NCBI GenBank assembly: GCA_017503375.1
Contig: JAFVTF010000107.1
Location: 1 to 42,963 of the forward strand
Source: Lentisphaeria bacterium
Lineage (GTDB): Bacteria; Verrucomicrobiota; Lentisphaeria; Victivallales; UBA1829
Reading direction: 5' to 3'
Length of the DNA: 42,963 nucleotides
The translations under genes and the position numbers were made by a program. The notes beneath the pieces were generated by a model that worked only from the letters and a program-made list of their open reading frames with translations, was not told the DNA's origin and made no database searches. Shown here piece after piece: positions 36,189-42,963 of this stretch. How positions within the stretch are numbered: the stretch's first letter is position 1; the number at the start of each line of letters is the position of its first letter.

Positions 36189-38474
36189 ATGAAGTTTTTC
36201 AGTTCTATTTTTTTATTGCTTATCACAACTTTTTTTGCATGGGCGGAAGATTTGAGCCTGGCAAAAGATGGCAAAACAGATTATGTGATCGTAACAGGTA
36301 AAGATAACGGGGCAATTCAAAAACTGGCAGTACAGGAATTAAAGTCCCATCTGGAAGCGATGACTGGTGCGGTTTTTCATGTTTCCGAAACAGGAGCCGG
36401 TAAAAAACACCGGATTTATCTTGGATTATCTGAAGAAGCACGGAACGTTCTCGGAAAAGAAAATCTTGCTGCCTCGCTGAGGGAACAGGAAAATGTGATT
36501 CAGGTAAAAGGAAAGGATCTGTTCCTTTATGGAAAAGGAAAACATGGAACGATCTTTGCAGTTTATGAACTGCTGGAAAACAAATTCGGATGCCGCTGGC
36601 TTTCAGTTTTTGAAGAGCCGTATATCCCGTCCAAAAAAGAACTTGTCCTGAAAGACGGAACCACCAGAACCGCTTATGCTTTCCCGCTGCGTTCGCTTAT
36701 GAACTATTTTTACAAGGACCGTTATCAGGCTGCTGTTTATAACTACCGGAACCGCCAGAATCTTTTGCTTGGACTGGATTATCTTGACAAAGGGATTGTT
36801 CCGGAGCTTGAAATTTATGGTCCTGCCTGCCACACACTCAGTGTTATCATCCCCGGATTTACTCTCAGGGGCGCAAACCGTCCGGCAGAATGGCACAAGA
36901 TCAAAGATTATTTCGCAATCCATCCGGAATGGTTTTCCATGGATGAAAAAGGAAAAAGAATCAGTAACCGTCAGCTTTGTTTTTCCAATAAGGAAATGCG
37001 GAAAGAATATATCAAAAATGCCCTTGAAATGCATCGGCGTCTGGAGCAGAAACATGGGAAAGCATATCTGACACTGGATTTGAATGATATTGCATACCGC
37101 ATCTGCTGCTGTCCGGACTGTATGAAGATGGAACAGAAATATCAGTCCAGAGGCGGAGCTTTCTTTGATATGCTCATTGAATTTTGCCGGAAGTATCCGA
37201 AGATTGAGTTCGCAACTCTTGCGTATCAGCGCGGGCTGACTCAAACTCCTCCGGTTGTCAAGGATTTTCCCCAAAACCTTACCATCATCTTCTGTCCCAT
37301 CAACGGTCTTTATTCCGGAACAATGGATAAAGAAAACAAAAATGACATGAATGATATGCTGGGTTGGCTGAAACTCACGCCGAAAGTCTGGGTCTGGTAT
37401 TACCCGAATACATACGGCTACGGAACGTTGGCGATTCAAATGCCGATGGGCAATTTTGAGCGGATCGCTCAGGATATCCGGCTGATGCATAAAGCTGGGA
37501 TTCAGGGAACTTATTTTGAACATGATTCCGGCGGAATCGCTCTTTCCGGTAATCTTTCTGAAATGCAATCCTGGGTCATGTACAAACTGTTCCAGAATCC
37601 GGATCTCGATGTTAAAATGCTGATGAAAGATTTCGCAGAACATTATTACGGTAAAGCCGCTCCCGCAATCCTGAAGTACGCAGAAGAGATGGAACAGGAA
37701 CGGAAAAACTTTGTCGCCAAAGGCGGAAAATGGCAGTATAACACACAGAATTATCATTATCTGACAGCAAAGTATCTGCTGCGTTGGAACAAGATGTTTG
37801 ATGATGCTGCAAAGATGGTATCCGGCAAAGAGGCAGCCCGTCTCAATATGGCGCGTATGGGGCTGGATTGTGCGATTATTGACAAACTTTCTTCTGAGCC
37901 GGATTATAAAGACCTTGTAAAGATTTGCAGAGACCGTCTGACAAAAACTTATCAGTATGTTACAACCAACCGCCGGACAACTACCTCTTTTTCAAGATTG
38001 ACAAAATGGCTGGCAGAAATTGATGCCCGCGGAAAGAAGAAACCTCTCCCGGAAATGTTCCGGAAAATACCTCAGAGCGATCTTTTGGAAATTGCCCCGC
38101 TTGCAAAAGCTAAAACAGCGGTTAAAGATCCGGATGCTCACATGGGCGTTGCTCAGGCTGTTGAATGGGATGGAAAGAAATTCAACATAGGAACCTACGA
38201 TTACACTTCAAAATCTTATGGTCCCGGCAGAGCAATTTATGCCTCTCAGGTTAAGATGGGGGAATATTCCATTTATAAAATTCAGAAGCCGTTTATCATT
38301 TCTCCGGATTTGATTATGTGGGGAGGAAATTGGGGAATGAGCCTGCCTTTGAGAGCTCTGTTCAAAAGTGACAATCCGGAATTTCTGAAACAGAAATGGA
38401 CCTTATATGTTTCTCTGAAATTCACCAAAGACAAGGTTTACCTTGACAGAGGAATCCTTGTAAAGGCAAAGTAA
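36189..38474 (+). CDS. Secreted DUF4838 protein (glucuronidase-like N-terminus)
   Basis: 761 residues. Signal peptide (1-19, ending AWA). An alpha-glucuronidase-type N-terminal beta-alpha domain (about 22-150, AVQELKSHLEAMTGAVF and GTIFAVYELLENKFGCRWL) is followed by the DUF4838 barrel (about 210-480) with CCCPDC and WVWYYPNTYGYGTL segments, then a helical region and a short C-terminal beta domain. Probably acts on an extracellular polysaccharide; no catalytic residue can be assigned from sequence alone. It ends the GntR-pseudopilin group and has a terminator. Confidence 0.85.
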   Translation: MKFFSSIFLLLITTFFAWAEDLSLAKDGKTDYVIVTGKDNGAIQKLAVQELKSHLEAMTGAVFHVSETGAGKKHRIYLGLSEEARNVLGKENLAASLREQENVIQVKGKDLFLYGKGKHGTIFAVYELLENKFGCRWLSVFEEPYIPSKKELVLKDGTTRTAYAFPLRSLMNYFYKDRYQAAVYNYRNRQNLLLGLDYLDKGIVPELEIYGPACHTLSVIIPGFTLRGANRPAEWHKIKDYFAIHPEWFSMDEKGKRISNRQLCFSNKEMRKEYIKNALEMHRRLEQKHGKAYLTLDLNDIAYRICCCPDCMKMEQKYQSRGGAFFDMLIEFCRKYPKIEFATLAYQRGLTQTPPVVKDFPQNLTIIFCPINGLYSGTMDKENKNDMNDMLGWLKLTPKVWVWYYPNTYGYGTLAIQMPMGNFERIAQDIRLMHKAGIQGTYFEHDSGGIALSGNLSEMQSWVMYKLFQNPDLDVKMLMKDFAEHYYGKAAPAILKYAEEMEQERKNFVAKGGKWQYNTQNYHYLTAKYLLRWNKMFDDAAKMVSGKEAARLNMARMGLDCAIIDKLSSEPDYKDLVKICRDRLTKTYQYVTTNRRTTTSFSRLTKWLAEIDARGKKKPLPEMFRKIPQSDLLEIAPLAKAKTAVKDPDAHMGVAQAVEWDGKKFNIGTYDYTSKSYGPGRAIYASQVKMGEYSIYKIQKPFIISPDLIMWGGNWGMSLPLRALFKSDNPEFLKQKWTLYVSLKFTKDKVYLDRGILVKAK

Positions 38475-38491
38475 GCTAAAAAAACAAAGAA

Positions 38492-38527
38492 TTGCACCTC
38501 AAAGGTTGAATCAACTTTTGAGGTGCA
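38492..38527 (+). terminator. Terminator after the DUF4838 gene
   Basis: GCACCTCAAA and TTTTGAGGTGC form a long stem with an inner GTTG/CAAC pairing, followed by ATTTCATTTTCTT. It overlaps the possible GTG start of the next open frame. Confidence 0.8.
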
Positions 38528-38831
38528 TTTCATTTTCTTCAAAAATGTGGAGCTGATCCGTTTGGATAAAACCCCGCCGGAAGGCATTGTCTGGAACAAA
38601 TCCATGTTCCTGAAAAAAACTCCCGACTGGGCAAAAATCGCTGCTCTCTGCAAACGTTATACTCTCAAGAGCATTCTGAAAGAACTTCCCGTAGAAGAAC
38701 CGGAAGTTCCGGAAGTTAATGAATTTGACCTTTTTGCTGTCCCCGCACCCGCGCCTGCTCCGGCGAAAGAACCGGAAAAGCCGGAACCGAAAAACGATTA
38801 CGAACAGCGGAAACCGAAGCGCAGGCGATGA
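38523..38831 (+). pseudogene. Gene fragment, C-terminal part of an unknown protein
   Basis: A 102-codon open frame that begins in the terminator hairpin with GTG and no ribosome site, so the N-terminus is missing or replaced. Residues 10-55 (VELIRLDKTPPEGIVWNKSM...) look like a folded domain end; the tail is Pro/Ala-rich and ends in Arg/Lys. Its stop overlaps the ATG of the RlmI fragment (ATGA). Not recognised; likely left after a deletion that joined the DUF4838 terminator to older DNA. Confidence 0.45.
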
Positions 38832-39085
38832 AAGCTGCCCGCGGCTATAAAGATATCAACCTGCTTGCTATGAAGTTATTGAATCCGGGTGGAAAGCTGT
38901 TTACCTTCTCCTGTTCCGGAGCGATGACCGATGATTTGTTCCGCAAAGTTGTGGATTCAGCGGCTGCGGATGCCGGAATCGACTTCCGGATCACCCATTG
39001 GCTCTCTCAGGGTCCGGATCACCCGGTCTCATCCGCCTACCCAGAAGGCTACTATCTGAAGGGGCTGGCTGGCGTAGTTTTATAA
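38828..39085 (+). pseudogene. C-terminal remnant of an RlmI-type 23S rRNA methyltransferase
   Basis: The 85 codons [36 protein letters not shown] and [18 protein letters not shown] match the C-terminal third of the SAM-dependent m5C methyltransferase RlmI/YccW (about 390 residues). The N-terminal PUA domain and SAM site are absent from the window. The reading frame continues upstream in another frame of the previous fragment without family similarity, which marks a deletion junction near 38800-38828. A terminator follows. Confidence 0.75.
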
Positions 39086-39117
39086 AAAACATGCCGCAAA
39101 ATTCAAATCTTTCCGGG

Positions 39118-39150
39118 GAATCCGTGTTTTATCCACGGATTAGTTTTTTT
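39118..39150 (+). terminator. Terminator after the RlmI remnant
   Basis: AATCCGTG and CCACGGATT form an 8-bp stem around TTTTAT, followed by a T run. Confidence 0.8.
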
Positions 39151-39171
39151 ATATTTTTTTTGGTTAAAAAT

Positions 39172-39199
39172 TTGAAAAAACTATAAATACGATTATTTT
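39172..39199 (+). promoter_or_regulatory. Possible promoter of the repeat-protein/RT operon
   Basis: TTGAAA (39172-39177), 16 nt, TATTTT (39194-39199) in a very AT-rich leader of about 140 nt before the ATG at 39291. Weaker than the other promoters. Confidence 0.35.
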
Positions 39200-39290
39200 A
39201 TTAGATATATACCGTAAAATTGTTCGTAGTAATAAAGTCTGGATATAAAATTCAAAAAGCTTTCTAAACAAAAGAGAAAGGATTTCACTG

Positions 39291-41033
39291 ATGGATAAAC
39301 AAACCGATACTCAGAATGTAAATTCTACTGAAAGAGAATCAAGCAAAGAACAGCTGGAGTCAATGATCAGGAACATGAAGCTGCAGTATAGCGCTCATAA
39401 ATGGGCTGAGCATGATTGGATTGCCGTATTGATCAAAGAGCCGCAACTCGCTGATAAATGTGATAAATGGAATGAATTTGAGAGCAATGATTGGGCTGAT
39501 TTGTTAAGTATACAGCCGCAATTCGCTGATAAATGCGATAAATGGAATAAATTTGATAGCTATGATTGGACTGAGCTATTGATAAGACAGCCGCAATTCG
39601 CTGATAAATGTGATAAATGGAATAAATTTGATAGCAATAAGTGGGTCAGGCTGCTGAAAGAACAGCCGCACTTCGCTGATAAATGTGATAAATGGAATGA
39701 ATTTGAGGGCAATAATTGGGCTGATTTGTTAAGTATACAGCCGCAATTCGCTGATAAATGTGACTGGAGCAAATTAAAGGGCTATGAGTGGGCCTGGCTG
39801 CTGAAAGAACAGCCGCAATTCGCTGATAAATGCGATAAATGGAACTATATTTACGGCGATGCTTGGACTTATTTGTTGATGGAACAGCCGCAATTCGCCG
39901 ATAAATGTATTTGGCGAAGACTTGATTTCCATAATATCGAAAAATTATTATCCAGGCAGCCGCAACTCGCTGATAAATGTGACTGGAGCAAATTAAAGGG
40001 CTATGAGTGGGTCTGGCTGCTGAAAAAACAGCCGCAATTCGCTGATAAATGTGATAAATGGAATGAATTTGAGGGCAATAATTGGGCTGATTTGTTAAGT
40101 ATACAGCCGCAATTCGCTGATAAATGCTCTGAAAATTGGAGTAAATTGCTGAATGCCTCTCCTGAAATGATTGCAAATTATAACTGGTCTGAATTGGGTG
40201 CAATGGATTGGTGTAATTTATTGTATGTCCGACCGGAATTCGCAGATAATTGTAATAAGTGGGTTGAAATGTTCTCAACCAACGATAAAAGGAGCTTTGA
40301 TAAGTTACTGCGCAAACATCCTGAACTGATTGAGAAATGCCATGGAGATTGGGAAAATCTTTCCGGATATGCAATGTATGAAATATTGATAATGGCACCC
40401 CAATTAATAGAAAAATCCGCTTGGAGCAAAATTCATCCAAATCTTTGGGCAAAATTATTATTAAGACATCCTGATTTTGCCGAAAAATTTAACAAGTGGA
40501 ATGAGCTCTCTGCAGAAGACTGTTTCAGATTATTTTCGTGCCAGCCTCAATTGAGCGACAAAATCTGTCTGAATCAATTTTCCGATAAAGATTTACTCTT
40601 GTTATCCAAAAATAAAAAATTCATTCAGAAACTCAACTGGGCAAATCAACCGCTTTTCGTATTGGAAAGATTACTTCCGAAGTTTCCGGAATATGTATCT
40701 GCTGTGCCGGATGATCTTCTGCTGCAGCTGTCTTTCAAGCGCCCTGCGGATTATATAAAATTGATCAAAGTTGATGTTCGTGTGGAAAAGATTTTGCCGT
40801 GGGAACGTTTCTCTGAGGATCACTGGCTCAAACTGCTTTCAGAACGTCCTCATCTGGCATACCACTGTGTCGGTCGCAAGTTGAGTCCGTTCTGCTGGGC
40901 AAGACTGGTCAAATGTCATCCAATTCTTGCACTGGGCTGTCCGTGGCATGAATTCACTGAAAATGCATGGAAACTTCTGCTGAAAGATTGTTCCCAGTAT
41001 CAGGACATTTACGAACGTTTTTCTGCACGGTGA
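39291..41033 (+). CDS. Solenoid protein with variable 24-25-residue Trp-Leu-Leu repeats
   Basis: 580 residues, cytoplasmic (no signal or membrane segment). After 36 residues there are about 21 helical-looking repeats of two alternating lengths: 25 (KWNxFxxxxWxxLLxxQPQF, then ADKCD) and 24 (WSKLxGYxWxWLLxxQPQF, then ADKCD). Units 1-10 (about 37-280) are almost identical; units 11-21 are diverged. Among the first ten, changes gather just before and after the central Trp and after Leu-Leu, while QPQFADKC is nearly fixed. No named family is recognised; a protein- or nucleic-acid-binding solenoid is inferred. AAAGGA lies about 9 nt before the ATG. The reverse transcriptase gene begins 48 nt later. 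Confidence 0.8.
   Translation: MDKQTDTQNVNSTERESSKEQLESMIRNMKLQYSAHKWAEHDWIAVLIKEPQLADKCDKWNEFESNDWADLLSIQPQFADKCDKWNKFDSYDWTELLIRQPQFADKCDKWNKFDSNKWVRLLKEQPHFADKCDKWNEFEGNNWADLLSIQPQFADKCDWSKLKGYEWAWLLKEQPQFADKCDKWNYIYGDAWTYLLMEQPQFADKCIWRRLDFHNIEKLLSRQPQLADKCDWSKLKGYEWVWLLKKQPQFADKCDKWNEFEGNNWADLLSIQPQFADKCSENWSKLLNASPEMIANYNWSELGAMDWCNLLYVRPEFADNCNKWVEMFSTNDKRSFDKLLRKHPELIEKCHGDWENLSGYAMYEILIMAPQLIEKSAWSKIHPNLWAKLLLRHPDFAEKFNKWNELSAEDCFRLFSCQPQLSDKICLNQFSDKDLLLLSKNKKFIQKLNWANQPLFVLERLLPKFPEYVSAVPDDLLLQLSFKRPADYIKLIKVDVRVEKILPWERFSEDHWLKLLSERPHLAYHCVGRKLSPFCWARLVKCHPILALGCPWHEFTENAWKLLLKDCSQYQDIYERFSAR
39411..40129 (+). repeat. Tandem 72-75 bp DNA repeats inside the solenoid gene
   Basis: Ten consecutive units share the exact or near-exact block CCGCAATTCGCTGATAAATG. 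The unit at about 39679-39753 and the unit at about 40051-40125 agree over about 74 nt, and their neighbours (about 39763-39833 and 39979-40050) differ by only two bases. This shows recent segment duplication or gene conversion inside the gene. Confidence 0.85.
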
Positions 41034-41081
41034 ACCACGAAGGCAAAGTCTGATAACTGGTTATTCTTCAGGAATCAAATT

Positions 41082-42461
41082 ATGATCCATATTTCTCTTT
41101 CTGAAAAGCTGAAATTTGATGAAATATATCAGAGGGAAGCATTGTACCGCAGTGCTTTGAACCTGTATACAAAATCTCTTTTCTGCCGGAATAAAGCCCG
41201 CACGACTTCGTGGGATGGAAAGACCTTGTACGATTTTGCCGGGAACGGAACAAAAGAGTTGGACATGCTGCATAAAGCTGTTGTCAACAGGAAGTTTTCA
41301 TTTTCCCCCGCAAAGCCGTTAAAGATAATCCGCAATGAAAAAGAGCGGATCGTCTATATCTGGCCCTGGCGGGAGAGAGTTGTTGACCTGATGCTTTATC
41401 AACAGCTGAATCAGCGTTTGGATCATTGCTTTTCTCCGTCTGTATATGCGTTCCGCTGGCACGGCTACGGTGTCGATCAGTGCCAGAACAAGGTCAAACG
41501 CTTTATCTGCCGGCACAGTGACAAGCCGATCTATGTGATCAAACGGGATGTGGCGAATTGTTTCCCGAGTATTCCCCATGAGCTTCTGAAAGAGGTTGTT
41601 GCGTCTATAACTGTCAAAGATGATTATCTGGAAAAGCTTTTGCTGGATCATGTTTCCTATTCCTATTTTCAGGATGACGGGGAGCTGATCACGGCAGATT
41701 CCGGCGTTCCTTTCGGGGCTCCGACCGCGTGCTTACTGGCGAACCTGGCACTGAAGCCCTTTGATGATGCCCTTACAGTTTTTCCGGAGAGCTGCTATTC
41801 CAGATACGCAGATGACATGCTGTTTTTAACCGTAAACAGCGAATTTGCGAAAGTCGCAGCGGAAAAATTTGATACAATCTTTGAACAACTCGGTCTTGTT
41901 AGCAAGGCAAGTGCCGCCGTGAACGGGATTTTGACGGATCTCGAAGATGTGACTCCGGAACCTGGTTTTACCGTATTGTCCGGTCAGAAGCATCTCGGTT
42001 TGTACTTCAAGCCGGGCGGTACGGTATCGCTGGCACTGGATAAGCAGCGTAAGATATGTAATCTGTTCCGGAAAGCCTTTGCCAAATGCAAACGCCGTCT
42101 GCAAAAGACATCCGAAGTAAAAAAACGCGTTACGATTCTTTGCCATGCTGCCAATTATATGTTGGAAAAAACGCAATCACAGATTGCGATCATTGATTAT
42201 TACCTGAAACATATCAACGATGTCAAACAACTTCAGCTTCTTGACCGCTGGCTGGCAGAAGAAGTGTTGTCGATCGCATTGAATACAGGACATAAGAAAG
42301 GAAATTTTGCGAAGTTCAGTTTTCAGAAACTAAGGGAAGCAGGATTGCCCAGTTTGGTTCACAGGCGCAATTTGCTGCTGCATGGACACATAGAAAGTTC
42401 ATTTTTACGCTGGAAAATGCACAACAGGAGTGATCAGAGCCTTACGGTTATTCCGAAATAA
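41082..42461 (+). CDS. Reverse transcriptase of unassigned clade
   Basis: 459 residues. RT motifs in order: basic IVYIWPWRERVVDLMLYQQL (about 88-107), motif A VIKRDVANCFPSIPHELL with Asp156, motif B GVPFGAPTACLLANLAL (about 207-223), catalytic YADD at 242-245, and HLGLYFKPGG (about 306-315). The C-terminal ~130 residues are helical, ending LREAGLPSLVHRRNLLLHGHI. Motif B lacks the SQ of DGR enzymes and the SPLLAN of group II maturases; no maturase or endonuclease (HNH) domain and no retron VTG motif are seen. Reverse transcription is expected, template unknown. AGGA precedes the ATG; it is in one unit with the repeat protein. Confidence 0.93.
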   Translation: MIHISLSEKLKFDEIYQREALYRSALNLYTKSLFCRNKARTTSWDGKTLYDFAGNGTKELDMLHKAVVNRKFSFSPAKPLKIIRNEKERIVYIWPWRERVVDLMLYQQLNQRLDHCFSPSVYAFRWHGYGVDQCQNKVKRFICRHSDKPIYVIKRDVANCFPSIPHELLKEVVASITVKDDYLEKLLLDHVSYSYFQDDGELITADSGVPFGAPTACLLANLALKPFDDALTVFPESCYSRYADDMLFLTVNSEFAKVAAEKFDTIFEQLGLVSKASAAVNGILTDLEDVTPEPGFTVLSGQKHLGLYFKPGGTVSLALDKQRKICNLFRKAFAKCKRRLQKTSEVKKRVTILCHAANYMLEKTQSQIAIIDYYLKHINDVKQLQLLDRWLAEEVLSIALNTGHKKGNFAKFSFQKLREAGLPSLVHRRNLLLHGHIESSFLRWKMHNRSDQSLTVIPK

Positions 42462-42473
42462 AGGAATTTTCCC

Positions 42474-42575
42474 ATGATCGGAGGCAGAATCTTTATTCAT
42501 GATGCGGAAACATCGGCTCTTGCAGACGATCTGATTTTATCCACTAGCGTGGATAAAATTATATTCAATATTTGA
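42474..42575 (+). CDS. Possible 33-residue peptide downstream of the RT
   Basis: ATG at 42474 with AAAGGAA 8 nt upstream, starting 12 nt after the RT stop; reads MIGGRIFIHDAETSALADDL and ends IIFNI. Not recognised. Its last codons run through the two hairpins at 42534-42595. It could be a real third gene, a truncated gene, or chance. Confidence 0.35.
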   Translation: MIGGRIFIHDAETSALADDLILSTSVDKIIFNI

Positions 42576-42595
42576 GGTAAATATTGAATATAATT
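42534..42595 (+). other. Two overlapping perfect DNA hairpins after the RT
   Basis: Hairpin 1: ATTTTATCCAC / GTGGATAAAAT, 11 bp, loop TAGC (42534-42559). Hairpin 2: AATTATATTCAATATTT / AAATATTGAATATAATT, 17 bp, loop GAGGT (42557-42595). They share 42557-42559, so they cannot both form fully. No T run follows, so neither is a standard terminator. Confidence 0.8.
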
Positions 42596-42963
42596 ATGTC
42601 TCGTATTGATTTGATCATTCCTGTTGTTGATTTTTCACTGAAGTTCTGTTGTGTCAGCCGATTTTCCGGTTTCTCTTCATAACTGCAAGCACGGATTTTT
42701 CCGGAAACGGAGTCTGTAAGAAAAGATATCTGAGGTAGGCAGTTTTATTAACAGTTCGAGGAAGCGCAGTACGGCTGTGACCGAAGAACGCCCAGACAGC
42801 AGAACTTCAGTATTTTTTTTACAAAAGGGGCTGTTGCAAAACCTGCATACAGAAAACGCATTTTAATTGAGTCTTTTGAACAGAGTGAACGGAGTTTACA
42901 GAGATTACGGAGGTGGTTTGGTAATTAAAACAACCGTTACCCAAGAGAAAAATTTTTATTTCT
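42576..42963. other. Terminal 388 nt without a recognisable gene
   Basis: After the hairpins there is a 28-codon frame (42596-42682) without a ribosome site and a non-coding stretch. At 42827-42844 GGGGCTGTTGCAAAACCT resembles the inverted-repeat ends of some insertion sequences and the sequence at 18660-18677. If so, an element continues beyond the right edge. Nothing else can be supported. Confidence 0.4.

Noticed and set aside
36603..37757. A 384-codon minus-strand frame
   Set aside because: Antisense to the DUF4838 gene, with no motif and no ribosome site.
39411..40129. CRISPR-like array of exact 20-nt repeats with about 52-55 nt spacers
   Set aside because: The spacing stays in frame, the spacers are homologous to each other, and the whole stretch is one open reading frame.
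39646..40452. A 268-codon minus-strand frame with repeated IYQRIAAV units
   Set aside because: It is the mirror of the solenoid repeats; the plus-strand frame has the start, ribosome site and operon context.
39291..42963. Diversity-generating retroelement (template/variable repeat pair)
   Set aside because: No second copy of a repeat-gene segment was found in the non-coding DNA around the RT, no Avd gene is present, and changes between near-identical units are not limited to adenines. The region right of the window was not available.
41034..42963. Group II intron or retron
   Set aside because: No domain V/VI-like stem or maturase domain near the RT, and only 48 nt separate the RT from the upstream gene, too little for a typical msr-msd.

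Overview
The window looks like a chromosomal piece of a Lentisphaerota bacterium (Victivallales-like, host- or gut-associated). This is inferred from gene content, not from a marker gene. It has two pseudopilin-like proteins with the [18 protein letters not shown] leader and the H-X9-DG C-terminal motif, a DUF4838 protein, many glycoside hydrolases, and LacI/GntR regulators. No rRNA, tRNA or CRISPR array was seen.

Layout. 1-5.7 kb: argH and a secreted small protein, an orphan membrane-anchored PstS-like binding protein, a surface-repeat protein, a leucine-rich-repeat gene remnant, and a QueD-like protein with a zinc ribbon. 5.8-8.9 kb: a GH28-like beta-helix enzyme coupled to a PHP hydrolase. 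9.1-17.9 kb, minus strand: an SGNH hydrolase, a LacI regulator, a GH130 phosphorylase, an FAD oxidoreductase, a pseudopilin and a 1260-residue secreted glycosidase-like protein. 18.7-28.0 kb, minus strand: MBL hydrolase and flotillin as separate units, then a run of ceramidase-like, GH2 beta-galactosidase, RNase HIII and metallophosphoesterase. 28.1-34.1 kb, plus strand: a small membrane protein, a CehA-type PHP protein and an SGNH hydrolase, then an operon of a degenerate L,D-transpeptidase, flavin reductase, NIF3-like protein and GH29 alpha-fucosidase. 34.3-38.5 kb: GntR regulator, pseudopilin and DUF4838 protein. 38.5-39.1 kb: broken genes, including the C-terminus of an RlmI-type methyltransferase. 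39.3-42.5 kb: a 580-residue solenoid-repeat protein followed 48 nt later by an unassigned reverse transcriptase, then two overlapping perfect DNA hairpins.

Most of the identifiable genes serve polysaccharide and glycan breakdown: pectin-like (GH28), beta-mannoside (GH130), beta-galactoside (GH2), fucose (GH29) and perhaps ceramide or glycolipid substrates. In two places a pseudopilin gene lies directly in front of a large secreted carbohydrate-active protein, with a LacI or GntR regulator upstream.

Two families of about 200-234 bp MITE-like repeats with terminal inverted repeats are scattered between genes. Family 1 has at least four good copies and a relic, with a core hairpin that shows compensatory changes. 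Family 2 has two copies, a relic and possible solo ends, with a swapped central hairpin. The same promoter form recurs: TTGMAA or TTGACG, a 16-17 nt spacer, then TATATT.

The most interesting unit is the repeat protein plus reverse transcriptase at 39.3-42.6 kb. Ten near-identical 24-25-residue repeats differ mainly at a few fixed positions around a central Trp-x-x-Leu-Leu, next to an RT that has intact catalytic aspartates but no visible group II intron, retron or DGR template parts.
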